Shown piece by piece: positions 9,743-18,222 of a DNA stretch of 64,000 nucleotides (position 1 is its first letter; each line of letters begins with the position of its first letter). The stretch spans positions 62,001 through 126,000 of the forward strand of contig NZ_JAFVMF010000006.1 of assembly GCF_017377715.1 (NCBI RefSeq), given 5' to 3'. Below the pieces are notes generated by a model. That model ran no database searches. It was given only the letters and a program-made list of their open reading frames with translations, and was not told the origin of the DNA. Position numbers and translations under genes: made by a program. The stretch comes from Acetobacter sacchari. Its GTDB lineage: Bacteria > Pseudomonadota > Alphaproteobacteria > Acetobacterales > Acetobacteraceae.

Positions 9743-9771
9743 ACCCGGTTGCCGTGAGGCGCCGGGTTTTT
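9743..9771 (+). terminator. intrinsic terminator downstream of prmC
   Basis: ACCCGG (9743-9748) pairs with CCGGGT (9762-9767), an inner GCC/GGC pair closes a GTGA loop, and a T run follows (9767-9771). It ends either the prmC transcript or a separate short RNA from the 9558-9742 interval. Confidence 0.7.
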
Positions 9772-10567
9772 GAGTGATGTAATTAATCACGGAAGAGTCA
9801 CGATTTGAGGAAAAATGTCCGAGCAAATCGGTAGCGTTCCATTTCTGGATCGAACGCAGGCCGGGGTGTTCAATGATCGGGCGCTGCGACCAGCGGTGAT
9901 CAGCTCTCTCGTGATAGACGCGTATAAGTAGAGCGAAATGAAATACGCCGCTTTTTGAAGATAGTTGTGGGGCAAAAAGCTCATCCAGATTCGCCATGGT
10001 CGTCGGAGTTACCTGAAAGCTGGTGGAATACGGATGTTCTGAGGCGTTCGCCTTGAGATGTGATAGATTTCGTGTCGGAAATTGGGTGGCGGTCGGCGAA
10101 ACGAGAGTAATCGGCGTGGTGGCCGGTATTTTCTATGTTTCTTGGTTCAGAAGGTATTGGTGGGAGGCGGAGGCTCGGCGATGCGGAATCAGGTATTCAC
10201 GCATATGCGCAGGCCCCGAATTGCTTGGTCATTTTTCTGACTTCATGGCGCAGGATTAATGGGTGGTATGTCCCGCAAGGGAAATGTGAAAACCGCTCAC
10301 GAAGGACTTGGCTTAGCCTCCTGGTGGCGCTATGATGGAATTTCTGGAACATCGGACGCTCCCAAGTGGGGGGTTTAAAGCGTTGGTCGCAAAATCGCTT
10401 TGAGTCCGGTGACGCCCAGCGCAGTTGCTCTATGTGGCGTCATGCCATAGGCAGCTTCAAGCCTTAGCCGGCAATATTGGACATCTGATAGGCGAGGCGG
10501 CGTGAGAGAAACAATGCGCTCATCAAAGCGCTGATCTTCGCAAACAGGAAAGCATCGTGGCGACATC
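9772..10567. other. gap without a supported gene
   Basis: About 800 bases between the terminator and the DUF4167 gene. The longest frames (minus 9698-9997, 99 codons, and plus 10023-10259, 78 codons) have no recognisable motif, and the first runs through the terminator hairpin. A minus frame at 10375-10569 also resembles nothing known. The stretch is probably non-coding or decayed DNA, except for the promoter of the downstream gene. Confidence 0.4.
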
Positions 10568-10999
10568 ATGAATATGAAACGGATGCGTAACCATCGTCAC
10601 CGGCCCGGGGGGAATGGCGGCGGAAGTGGGGCGCGCACTCACAACGGGCAGGTCCCGTTGAACCGTAACCATGTCTTCGACAGCAATGGCCCGGAAGTGC
10701 GTGTGCGCGGTACGGCCCAGCAGCTGTTCGAAAAGTACCTGCAACTGGGACGTGACGCGACCAGCAGTGGCGATCGGGTGACTGCGGAAGCCTATTTCCA
10801 GCATGCCGAGCATTATTTCCGCATTCTGAATGCGATGACGCAGGCAGTGCAGCAGGCTCAGCAAGAACGGCAGGAGCGTGTGGCTCGTACCCGCGTTCCA
10901 TACGGAGCGTCTCAGGATTCAGGTTCTGAAGAAGGCGATGAGCCGGGCGAAGCTCGCCTTGGACAGGTCGCTGACTCAGAAGAACTGGCTCCGTCCTGA
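10568..10999 (+). CDS. DUF4167 domain protein
   Basis: A basic and Gln-rich 143-residue protein. The N-terminus is Arg/Asn/Gly/His-rich (NHRHRPGGNGGG), followed by the DUF4167 core with VRGTAQQLFEKYLQLGRDA and AEAYFQHAEHYFRILNAM (about residues 45-95) and a charged disordered tail. The family is nearly confined to alphaproteobacteria, is commonly found next to prmC, and has no proven function. Its basic N-terminus suggests nucleic-acid or ribosome association, which is inference. A GC-rich terminator follows immediately. Confidence 0.9.
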   Translation: MNMKRMRNHRHRPGGNGGGSGARTHNGQVPLNRNHVFDSNGPEVRVRGTAQQLFEKYLQLGRDATSSGDRVTAEAYFQHAEHYFRILNAMTQAVQQAQQERQERVARTRVPYGASQDSGSEEGDEPGEARLGQVADSEELAPS

Positions 11000-11008
11000 C
11001 GCTGTGAA

Positions 11009-11036
11009 CCGACGGCGTCGCGCCGTCGGTTGTATT
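11009..11036 (+). terminator. intrinsic terminator of the DUF4167 gene
   Basis: CCGACGGCG-TCG-CGCCGTCGG (11009-11029), a perfect 9-bp stem, is followed by TTGTATTT. A second perfect hairpin, GAGCCTC/GAGGCTC (11040-11061), lies just beyond and probably serves the converging oxidoreductase gene. Confidence 0.75.
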
Positions 11037-11085
11037 TAGAGCCTCACATGGGCGAGGCTCGACGCCAAATCCGAACGACCTGCGC

Positions 11086-12159
11086 TCACTCGGCCGTAGG
11101 GTAGTCGATGTAGCCTTCGGGACCCTGCGAGTACCATGTCTTCATATCGGCCTCGGCCAGCGGGAGCCCGTCCTTGATTCGGCGTGGCAAATCCGGATTG
11201 GCGATGAACGGCCGACCGAAGCTGATGGCGTCGGCTAAGCCGCTTTCCAGCGCTTTTTGCGCAGTCTCTGGCGAATAATCGGAATTGAGAATGAGCACGC
11301 CGTCGAAGGCCTCGCGTATGCGTGGGGACAGCTTCGGAACGTCCGTGCTGCCAAACGTGCCGTCGGGTCCGGGTTCGCGGAGGCCGAGAGACGCAATGCC
11401 CAGGTCCGATAGCATCTTCGCCGCAGGCAGGAAGACGGCAGCTGGATCGCTATCGTCGACGCCCTGACTGTTTCCGTTGGGGGAGAGTCTGACGCTCGTG
11501 CGGTCGGCGCCGATGGTGGCGATGACGCGTTCGGTCACTTCCCGCAGCAGGCGGATACGGTTTTCTGGCGCTCCACCGTATGCGTCTTCGCGGTGGTTGA
11601 CGCCGTTGCGAAGAAATTCGTCGAGCAGATAGCCATTGGCAGCATGAATCTGCACGCCGTCGAAGCCTGCCGCTCGCGCATTGCGCGCTGCGCGCTCATA
11701 ATCTTCCAGCAATGAGGGAATTTCGTCGATCCGCAGCGCTCTGGCGGGCGGATAAGGCTGCTTGCCTTCATATGTATGCGCCATCCCGGGGGCCGCGCCC
11801 GGTGACGATGATACCGGATCCTGTCCGGTAACCGACGGATGGACGAGGAAGCCCATGTGCCAGAGTTGCGCTATGATGCGCCCGCCCTTGTCGTGGACAG
11901 CTTTGGTTACCGGTTTCCATGCATCGACCTGTTCGTCGGACCAGAGTCCCGGCGCGAAAGGCCAGCCGAGCCCTTGTCGGCTGATGCCTGTCGCCTCGGA
12001 GATGATAAGCCCCGCACTGGCGCGTTGGCCGTAATATTCGGCCATGACGGGCGTCGGCACGTGCGTTCGTGTCGCGCGTGCGCGGGTGAGGGGGGACATC
12101 ACGATACGATTGGGGGCGTCTATGGCCCCGATGCGAATTGGGTCGAACAGGGTGGTCAT
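11086..12159 (-). CDS. old yellow enzyme family NADPH-dependent alkene reductase
   Basis: An FMN-dependent ene-reductase of the NemA/OYE class, 357 residues, that reduces activated C=C bonds of electrophiles such as enones, maleimides or nitro compounds. Signatures are NRIVMSPLTRARA near the N-terminus, the substrate-binding histidine region IHAANGYLLDEFLRNGVNHRED (quoted in part: IHAANGYLLDEFL), and the FMN-phosphate region SFGRPFIANPDLPRR near the C-terminus. ATG at 12159 is chosen because AAGGA lies about 9 bases upstream; an upstream TTG at 12168 is possible. It diverges from an ArsR-type regulator 216 bases away, the usual layout for nemR/nemA-like electrophile-response pairs, so the regulator probably controls it. 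Confidence 0.92.
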   Translation of the reverse strand: MTTLFDPIRIGAIDAPNRIVMSPLTRARATRTHVPTPVMAEYYGQRASAGLIISEATGISRQGLGWPFAPGLWSDEQVDAWKPVTKAVHDKGGRIIAQLWHMGFLVHPSVTGQDPVSSSPGAAPGMAHTYEGKQPYPPARALRIDEIPSLLEDYERAARNARAAGFDGVQIHAANGYLLDEFLRNGVNHREDAYGGAPENRIRLLREVTERVIATIGADRTSVRLSPNGNSQGVDDSDPAAVFLPAAKMLSDLGIASLGLREPGPDGTFGSTDVPKLSPRIREAFDGVLILNSDYSPETAQKALESGLADAISFGRPFIANPDLPRRIKDGLPLAEADMKTWYSQGPEGYIDYPTAE

Positions 12160-12374
12160 GAAGGTCAATCCTTCCAGAGATGGTGGCGTTGAGCCACGAC
12201 TTACATTGTTCGACTAATTTCGAAATACAACCCCTGCTACTTGGTGTTATATAAGGAACAGGAACGGAGGGGCGCTTGCGTGCGCACTTTGCGCGTCGCT
12301 GAATATCTGGCGCAGTCGACGCAGCGACGTTAACGTCGAACGAAACGGAACTGTTCAGGACACTGCAGGAAAAT

Positions 12375-12713
12375 ATGGTGCGATACGAACATCCGCCTAT
12401 TAGCGCAGTGTCTGCGCGCGACGTCTTCCAGGCGCTATCTGACCCGATACGTCTGGAGATCGCACGCCGTCTGGCGCGCCGAGGCGCGCAGAACTGCTCT
12501 GAACTTAGCGACGCCAGACCGCGTTCGACGATGTCGCACCATTTCAAGGTTCTGCGGGATGCGGGGGTGGTGCGGACGCTGGTGCAGGGAACGGAGCACA
12601 TCAATTCCTTGCGCAGCGAGGAACTCGAAAGTCGATTTCCCGGCATCGTTGCGATGATTTTGGACGACGACGACGAGCGGTCAGAGGCTGATGCTGCGGC
12701 CTTCGCGCGTTGA
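12375..12713 (+). CDS. ArsR-family winged-helix transcriptional regulator
   Basis: A 112-residue protein with an ArsR-type winged helix: FQALSDPIRLEIARRLARRG (about 17-36), the recognition helix region RSTMSHHFKVLRDAGVVRT (about 49-67), and a wing at VQGTEHINSL. The classical CxC metal site of ArsR is absent; the only Cys is in QNCSEL, so it may sense a thiol-reactive or organic ligand rather than a metal. It is divergent to the ene-reductase. The shared intergenic region holds a short inverted repeat TTCGA-N6-TCGAA near 12208-12224 as a possible operator. Its stop codon overlaps the -35 box of the rpsD promoter. Confidence 0.88.
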   Translation: MVRYEHPPISAVSARDVFQALSDPIRLEIARRLARRGAQNCSELSDARPRSTMSHHFKVLRDAGVVRTLVQGTEHINSLRSEELESRFPGIVAMILDDDDERSEADAAAFAR

Positions 12714-12738
12714 CAGTTCTGCTGCTGTATCTTATATG
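12710..12738 (+). promoter_or_regulatory. consensus sigma70 promoter of rpsD / leader RNA
   Basis: TTGACA (12710-12715), a spacer of exactly 17 bases, and TATATG (12733-12738): the best promoter match noticed in the window. The predicted start point near 12745 gives an untranslated leader of about 170 bases before rpsD. Confidence 0.75.
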
Positions 12739-12744
12739 CGCCGC

Positions 12745-12917
12745 CCATTGCCGGGAATGTGGACGGACCGGCCGACCGTAGTGGGTGCATGCTCCCCCAG
12801 GTCGGTAATACGGGCCGCGCCCGCTCTGCTCCGTTCCGGGGCAGGGACTACCGGCGCAACCGCGGATGATCCGGCCCGCCTGGATTGTCGAGCGAGAACA
12901 GAGAGTAGAGCGCGCAA
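12745..12917 (+). promoter_or_regulatory. structured 5' leader of rpsD
   Basis: Three consecutive GC-rich hairpins can be drawn: CCGACC/GGTCGG (12772-12805, with GTGGG/CCCCC inside), GGGC-CGC-GCCC (12812-12822) and CTCTGC/GCAGGG (12824-12846). S4 represses its own synthesis through mRNA structures in several bacterial groups, so an S4-binding autoregulatory leader is plausible. A small stable RNA is an alternative, but no known class was matched. Confidence 0.4.
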
Positions 12918-13535
12918 ATGAGCAAGCGCCTTGAGAGCAAGTACAAGATTAATCGCCGCCTTGGCGTAAACCTGTGGGGCCGCGCCAAGTCGCCGGTCAA
13001 CAAGCGGGATTACGGTCCCGGTCAGCATGGCCAGCGCCGCAAGAGCAAGCCTTCCGACTTCTCAGTCCAGCTGATGGCGAAGCAGAAGCTGAAGGGCTAC
13101 TACGGCAACATCAGCGAGAAGCAGTTCCGCAAGTACTATGAGGAAGCGGTGCGTCGCAAAGGCGACACGTCCGAGAATCTCATCAACCTGCTGGAGCGTC
13201 GTCTCGACGCGGTCGTCTACCGCCTGAAGTTCGCGATGACGCCGTTCGCCGCCCGTCAGTTCATCAACCACGGCCACGTGACGGTGAACGGCAAGAAGGT
13301 GAACATTCCTTCGTTCCTCGTCCGTGATGGCGACGTCATTGAGGTCCGCGAGAAGTCCAAGCAGCTTGCTATGGTGCTCGACGCAGCCCAGACCGGCGAG
13401 CGTGACGTTCCTGAGTACATGGAAGCCGATCATCGCCAGATGAAGGGCACCTTCGTGCGCGGTCCGAAGTTCGCCGACGTGCCGTACCCGGTGCAGATGG
13501 AACCGAACCTGGTGGTCGAGTTCTACTCGCGCTGA
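12918..13535 (+). CDS. rpsD: 30S ribosomal protein S4
   Basis: S4 nucleates 30S assembly by binding the 5' domain of 16S rRNA. The 205-residue sequence shows the alphaproteobacterial N-terminus ([20 protein letters not shown]), [10 protein letters not shown], and the S4 RNA-binding domain [18 protein letters not shown] through [18 protein letters not shown] (about residues 95-135). It is monocistronic here, with a strong promoter and a structured leader. The 134 bases downstream contain two further inverted repeats (GGAGAG/CTCTCC and GGGTCTGC/GCAGACCC) without a U tract. Confidence 0.98.
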   Translation: MSKRLESKYKINRRLGVNLWGRAKSPVNKRDYGPGQHGQRRKSKPSDFSVQLMAKQKLKGYYGNISEKQFRKYYEEAVRRKGDTSENLINLLERRLDAVVYRLKFAMTPFAARQFINHGHVTVNGKKVNIPSFLVRDGDVIEVREKSKQLAMVLDAAQTGERDVPEYMEADHRQMKGTFVRGPKFADVPYPVQMEPNLVVEFYSR

Positions 13536-13668
13536 TCCCAGGGAACGCCCCAGAGATTACCCCGGCCACCTCGGTCGGGTCGAGTATTCGGCGCCGGGCG
13601 GAGAGCATGTCTCTCCGGCCGGCGTCGCCGTTTCAGGGGTCTGCGTTCGGCAGACCCGTCGCCGCAGG

Positions 13669-15264
13669 ATGGCCCCGATGACCGACGCCCAGACTTCCAT
13701 CGACAGCCAGGCTACTGCCGCTTCCTCCGATCCGGCGATCCGGGACGCAATTGCGCGCCGCCGGACTTTCGCGATCATCTCCCATCCTGACGCCGGCAAG
13801 ACAACGCTCACGGAGCGCATCCTGCGCGCGGGCGGCGCCATTCAGCTCGCCGGAAATGTACGTGCGAAGGGCGAGAGACGTCGCACGCGTTCTGACTGGA
13901 TGGGCATCGAGCGGGATCGTGGCATCTCGGTCGTCACGTCCGTCATGACGTTCGAATATGGCGGGTGCGTGTTCAACCTGCTGGACACCCCGGGGCACGA
14001 AGACTTCTCGGAAGACACATATCGTACGCTGACAGCCGTCGACTCCGCCGTGATGGTCATCGACGCGGCGAAGGGCATCGAGGACCGGACACGAAAGCTG
14101 TTCGAGATCTGCCGTATGCGCGACATCCCCATCGTCACGTTCATCAACAAGATGGATCGTGAGGCGCAGGACCCGTTTGCGCTGCTGGACGAGATTTCGT
14201 CGTCGCTGGCGCTGGACACGACCCCGGCGACCTGGCCTATCGGCCGCGCGGCCACGTTTGCGGGCACATATGACCTGCGGAAAAAGATCGTGCGTCCTGC
14301 CGGACTGAATCTGGAGCAGTCCGACGCGCGCATGGTCCAGCTGGGGGAGGACCTGGAGCTTGTTGAGGCGGCGTTGCCTGAATTCGACAAGGAGTCCTTC
14401 GACGCCGGGCATCTGACACCCGTGTTCTTCGGCAGCGCCATGAAGGAGATTGGCGTGACCGATCTTCTGGACGCTCTGGTGGAGTTCGGGCCTCCTCCGC
14501 GTGATCAGGCGACCGAGACCCGCGTGGTGAGGGCCGATGAACCGGAGATGACGGCGCTCGTGTTCAAGATTCAGGCGAATATGGACCCCAACCACCGTGA
14601 TCGGATTGCGTTCGCGCGAATCTGCTCTGGCAGGTTGTCTCGGGGCATGAGGTTGCACCACACGCGGACTGGCAAGAATTTCGCCCTGCATACGCCGCAG
14701 TTCTTCTTCGCGCGCGACAGGCAACTGGCGGAGGAAGCGTTTGCCGGCGACGTGGTCGGCATTCCGAATCACGGGACGTTGCGTATCGGCGACACGTTGA
14801 CGGAGAACGAGGCCCTGCGGTTCACGGGCGTCCCGCACTTTGCGCCGGAAATCCTGCGCCGTGTGCGGCTGGACGATGCAATGAAGGCGAAGAAACTGCG
14901 TCAGGCTCTGACCGAGTTGGCGGAAGAGGGGGTGGTGCAGCTGTTCCGCCCAATGGACGGTGCCCAACCGATCGTGGGAGTCGTGGGAACGCTGCAGCTT
15001 GACGTGCTTCAGGCGCGCTTGAAGGGCGAGTATGGCGTTTCCATCGGCTTCGATTCCACGCCGTTCTCACTGGCGCGCTGGATTACGGGAGATCGTGCGA
15101 AGCTGGAGATTTTCGCCGAGATGAACCGTTCGTCGCTGGCGGAGGATCTCGACGGCGATCCGGTCTATCTCGCGAGTTCGAACTTCATGATGCGGCGGAC
15201 CGAGGAAATGAATCCCGACCTGAAATTCCACGATATCAAGCAGATAGGGCTTGTCATTAAATAA
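13669..15264 (+). CDS. prfC: peptide chain release factor 3
   Basis: RF3 is a translational GTPase that recycles RF1/RF2 from the ribosome after peptide release. The G domain shows the P loop SHPDAGKTTLTERIL (about 37-51), DTPGHEDFSEDTYRTL for G3 and FINKMDREAQDP for G4, and RF3-specific RRRTRSDWMGIERDRGISV. Domains II and III follow; the 531-residue length is typical. Start may be ATG 13669 or ATG 13678; AGG upstream favours the second slightly. A strong terminator lies about 40 bases after the stop. RF3 is not universal, so its presence next to rpsD in this genome is lineage information. Confidence 0.96.
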   Translation: MAPMTDAQTSIDSQATAASSDPAIRDAIARRRTFAIISHPDAGKTTLTERILRAGGAIQLAGNVRAKGERRRTRSDWMGIERDRGISVVTSVMTFEYGGCVFNLLDTPGHEDFSEDTYRTLTAVDSAVMVIDAAKGIEDRTRKLFEICRMRDIPIVTFINKMDREAQDPFALLDEISSSLALDTTPATWPIGRAATFAGTYDLRKKIVRPAGLNLEQSDARMVQLGEDLELVEAALPEFDKESFDAGHLTPVFFGSAMKEIGVTDLLDALVEFGPPPRDQATETRVVRADEPEMTALVFKIQANMDPNHRDRIAFARICSGRLSRGMRLHHTRTGKNFALHTPQFFFARDRQLAEEAFAGDVVGIPNHGTLRIGDTLTENEALRFTGVPHFAPEILRRVRLDDAMKAKKLRQALTELAEEGVVQLFRPMDGAQPIVGVVGTLQLDVLQARLKGEYGVSIGFDSTPFSLARWITGDRAKLEIFAEMNRSSLAEDLDGDPVYLASSNFMMRRTEEMNPDLKFHDIKQIGLVIK

Positions 15265-15300
15265 GGGCGTCATGCTGCAGGCGCAGCCGAGGGACGACCA

Positions 15301-15345
15301 CTACAGTCCGGGCGCAAGCTGCGGACTGTAGCATGTTTTATTTTA
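15301..15345 (+). terminator. intrinsic terminator of prfC
   Basis: CTACAGTCCG pairs perfectly with CGGACTGTAG (15301-15331), followed by CATGTTTTATTTT. Confidence 0.85.
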
Positions 15346-15408
15346 ATGCGGGGGCGGCGCTGGATGTTGTCTCGGCGCCGAAAAACGAGACCGCGTTCAT
15401 ATTATTGT

Positions 15409-15426
15409 TGTTCATTATGTTGAACA
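15409..15426. promoter_or_regulatory. palindromic operator candidate upstream of the IclR gene
   Basis: TGTTCA-TTATGT-TGAACA is a perfect 6-6-6 palindrome, centred about 40 bases before the ATG of the IclR-family gene. Size and position fit an autoregulatory IclR-type site. Confidence 0.5.
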
Positions 15427-15457
15427 CGATCCCGTATGTCGGATATAGGCGATTCGG

Positions 15458-16306
15458 ATGATGCCCGTCAAGGACGAAACAATGCGCTCTCCGGTAAGTG
15501 AGTCTCAGTCGTCTTCCGGACGGGAAAGCGACTCGGTTCCTGCGTTACGCCGCGCGGTGAAAATTCTCGACATGGTTGGGCGGCGGGATATTCCGCCCAG
15601 CGCCGCCGATATCGCACGTGAATTGTCTCTGCCGCGCAGTTCGACCCACGGTCTGATCAACACGATGGTGGAACTCGGACTTCTGGAAGCCGCGCAAGGC
15701 TCCGCGCATATGGGATACCGGCTTGGCGGAAGGCTGCTGGACTGGGCTGAGCAGGCTGGTGGAAGACACGACCTCGTCGGCGCGTTCCATCAGATCATAG
15801 GCGCGTCGCCTGAGCTCGCAGCATACACCGTCAGCCTGAGTATCCTGGAGGGAAGCGAGGTAGTGTACCTCGCCAGCAGGACCAGCGAGCGAGGTCTGGG
15901 CGTGCACTACGCTGTCGGAATGCGCTTGCCAGCAGTCTATACGGCCGTGGGAATGGCGCAGCTCTCCGCCATGGAGACCGGGCGGTTTCGCGAATGGCTT
16001 GCGCTCTATCCGACCTCGACGTGGCCTGCGCCATTGACCTCTCATGGAGCTCGTAGCCCGACGGAGGTCCTTGAACAGATTCGCGAAGTTCAGGAGCGAG
16101 GCTACGCGGTCGATAATGAACAGATCCACCACGGCGTCTGGTGTTTCGCTGCAGCGGTGAGGGCGGCCGACGGTTCTGTCGTAGCAGGGCTGGGTTTAAG
16201 CCAGCCGAAGGGCGTCGACGCGGAGCGTGACGCGCCGCTTCTGGCGCGACTTTCGATTTCGACAGCGGCGACGCTTTCCGCCCGGATGGGCTACAGGCAG
16301 CGGTGA
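15458..16306 (+). CDS. IclR-family transcriptional regulator
   Basis: A 282-residue regulator with an N-terminal winged HTH (PALRRAVKILDMVGRRDIPP and ELSLPRSSTHGLINTMVELG, about residues 28-80) and a C-terminal IclR effector-binding domain (GSEVVYLASRTSERGLGV, MRLPAVYTAVGMAQLSAM, VDNEQIHHGVWCFAAAVR). No catabolic target genes adjoin it: prfC ends upstream behind a terminator, and a DUF3108 gene follows. Its regulon is therefore unknown. A perfect palindrome 40 bases upstream suggests autoregulation. Two adjacent ATG codons (15458, 15461) could start it. Confidence 0.9.
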   Translation: MMPVKDETMRSPVSESQSSSGRESDSVPALRRAVKILDMVGRRDIPPSAADIARELSLPRSSTHGLINTMVELGLLEAAQGSAHMGYRLGGRLLDWAEQAGGRHDLVGAFHQIIGASPELAAYTVSLSILEGSEVVYLASRTSERGLGVHYAVGMRLPAVYTAVGMAQLSAMETGRFREWLALYPTSTWPAPLTSHGARSPTEVLEQIREVQERGYAVDNEQIHHGVWCFAAAVRAADGSVVAGLGLSQPKGVDAERDAPLLARLSISTAATLSARMGYRQR

Positions 16307-16361
16307 TCTCTTCTTCGGCGCGCTTGTCGCAATGGCTCAGGTCGTGCTGTGATTATCGGTA

Positions 16362-17255
16362 ATGAAGAGAGAGACGACGACGGTTGCGCAGGCCGCCACG
16401 CCCCTGAGGCTGCGATTCTTTGGAGCGATCGCCGCAATGGGTCTCGCCACTGCCATTCTCTGGCCGCTCCCGGCTTCAGCGGATGGCTCGTCAGATACGG
16501 CGGCGGTCAGCACGGCGGCTCCTACATGGTCTCCGGCTCCCGACGCTCACACCTCATTGAGTTACACGATCTACTCGCATTGGCTGTCCGTCATGGACGT
16601 CACGACGGATTTCCTGCTGACCGACCACAAGTTCGAGGTCTCCACATCGGTTCGCGCCGGCGGCCTTCTGGCGGTATTCGTTCATATGAACATTCATGCC
16701 TTCGCGCGGGGTGAAGTTGTGGACGGGGTCGTGCGTCCGGCGGCTTATGACAACGCAGGGTGGAGCCGCGATGCGTTAAGGCATGTGGTCATCGACTATC
16801 CGGCCGGAGATCCGCACGTCGTTCTGGTCAGCCCGCCTGAGCCGCGCCGGGAGCCGGTTCCGGATGACGCACGACGTGGCGCCGTGGATTTGCTGACCGC
16901 CATGATGAAGTCGCTCGCTCAGGTACGTAAGAGCGGAACCTGCGACGGCGTGTTCCAGATATATGACGGTCTGCGGCTGACGCGCATGACTCTCCGGACG
17001 GCTGGAATGCAGGTCGCGCCGAAGGTCCGGAAAGAGTGGAGCGCTCCGGCCTTGCGATGCGACTTTGTGGGGCAACAGGTCGCGGGCTTTATCGTCGACA
17101 GCCAGAACAAGTCGCTGCGAGAGCCGCATGGCGGTTCAATGTGGATCGAAGACATCAAGGGTTTCGGCCCAACGGTGGTGCGGGTCGAGATGGAGCATCC
17201 GAAGGTGGGGCATATGACGGCTCTGCTGAACGATCCGCCGAAATTGGTCAGATGA
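16362..17255 (+). CDS. exported DUF3108 domain protein
   Basis: A 297-residue protein with an N-terminal signal sequence (hydrophobic about 20-41, FFGAIAAMGLATAILWPLPA, ending ASA). The mature part fits DUF3108: SYTIYSHWLSVMDVTTDFLL, then VRAGGLLAVFVHMNIHAFARG, then a Cys-containing CDGVFQIYDGLRLTRMTL segment. DUF3108 proteins are periplasmic beta-rich proteins of unknown function, related in fold to lipid-handling proteins. In some genomes they adjoin glycosyltransferase or cell-wall genes; here they adjoin IclR and a convergent phosphatase. There is no strong Shine-Dalgarno before the ATG, so the start is moderately certain. Confidence 0.85.
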   Translation: MKRETTTVAQAATPLRLRFFGAIAAMGLATAILWPLPASADGSSDTAAVSTAAPTWSPAPDAHTSLSYTIYSHWLSVMDVTTDFLLTDHKFEVSTSVRAGGLLAVFVHMNIHAFARGEVVDGVVRPAAYDNAGWSRDALRHVVIDYPAGDPHVVLVSPPEPRREPVPDDARRGAVDLLTAMMKSLAQVRKSGTCDGVFQIYDGLRLTRMTLRTAGMQVAPKVRKEWSAPALRCDFVGQQVAGFIVDSQNKSLREPHGGSMWIEDIKGFGPTVVRVEMEHPKVGHMTALLNDPPKLVR

Positions 17256-17396
17256 TTATTGGGCGCTGTGTGGGCCCATGACCTGATCGCTGATCCGTCG
17301 GCTGTCTTTGACCTGGAATGACTGAGCCCGATATGTGCGCGCTCAAGCCTGACGTGAGTCAGACTATCTGAATAAGCGAGTCTTATCCTTGGCCTG

Positions 17397-18095
17397 TCAC
17401 GCAGGGAGCCAGCGGGCCTCGATGTCGGCTGCCGCCGATGGGACATCGTCGATCTTCGTCGCGCAGGACGTGGCCCCGGCCCCGGAATCAATGCCGCAAT
17501 AGCCCCACTCAGCGAAAATCGATGACGCTCCGGCGCCGACGGCTGCGCGTATGTCATTCGCGTGGTCGCCCACCATCACCGTTCGATGAGAGGTTCCGCC
17601 TGCGCGCTCGATGACGCCGAGCAAATGCCCGGGATCGGGTTTACGCGTCGGGAACGAGTCTCCGCCGCCGATGGCGTCGAACAACGGAGCCAATTCGAAT
17701 GTCTCCAGAATAGTTCGCGCGGCGGCTTCCGGTTTGTTCGTGCATACAGCGAGGTGCCAGCCGTGCTTTCGAAGCAGTTCCAGAACCGCCCGGGTTCCCG
17801 GAAATGGCCGGGACAGTTTTGTCGCTCGTGGGCTGTAGAGCGCCATGAAACGCGACGTTGCCTCCGCTCGATCGATGGCGTGATGCGCTCCAGAATTCCG
17901 GGATTCGCTCCAGGCGAGCGCGCGCTCGACCAGTGCGGCGACACCGTCTCCGATCATCGTCCGCACCGAGCCTGTGTCGGGTGACGGCATGCCGTAGCTG
18001 CTTAGAAGATCCTCGACCGCACCAGCCATGTCGGGAAGGGAGTCGATCAACGTGCCGTCGAGATCGAAAACAACAAGTTGTCTGGCGCCCGTCAT
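17397..18095 (-). CDS. gph: phosphoglycolate phosphatase (HAD family)
   Basis: A HAD-superfamily hydrolase of 232 residues that probably dephosphorylates 2-phosphoglycolate. Motif I is LVVFDLDGTLIDSLPDM at the N-terminus, motif II lies in LAVCTNKPE, the lysine/motif III in GGDSFPTRKPDPGHL, and motif IV in TVMVGDHANDIRAAVGAG. ATG 18095 is preferred over a longer frame because GGAG lies 9 bases upstream and the domain begins immediately. It is divergent from glmU, with 127 bases between the starts. Other HAD substrates cannot be excluded from sequence alone. Confidence 0.85.
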   Translation of the reverse strand: MTGARQLVVFDLDGTLIDSLPDMAGAVEDLLSSYGMPSPDTGSVRTMIGDGVAALVERALAWSESRNSGAHHAIDRAEATSRFMALYSPRATKLSRPFPGTRAVLELLRKHGWHLAVCTNKPEAAARTILETFELAPLFDAIGGGDSFPTRKPDPGHLLGVIERAGGTSHRTVMVGDHANDIRAAVGAGASSIFAEWGYCGIDSGAGATSCATKIDDVPSAAADIEARWLPA

Positions 18096-18222
18096 GGCCA
18101 GTTCTCCATATAGCCGAGGGCAAATCGCCCCCACGTCGAAAAGCAACGTAACGTGAAGTGACTAAGGAAAACAGCCGCTGCGTTTGACACTGTCCGGGCG
18201 CTGCCTTACCGCGAAGATTATC

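Noticed and set aside
9698-9997. 99-codon minus-strand ORF
   Set aside because: No recognisable family, no clear Shine-Dalgarno, and it runs through a strong plus-strand terminator hairpin.
10023-10259. 78-codon plus-strand ORF in the prmC-DUF4167 gap
   Set aside because: Low-complexity Trp/Arg-rich product, no similarity recognised and no ribosome-binding site.
12745-12917. SRP (4.5S) RNA upstream of rpsD
   Set aside because: CCCCCAGGTCGG recalls the 5' side of the SRP core, but the GGAA loop and the AGCAG side are not found in the right place on either strand.
13633-14967. 444-codon minus-strand open frame
   Set aside because: It lies wholly opposite prfC, encodes an Arg/His/Gln-rich sequence without motifs, and is the expected high-GC antisense shadow.
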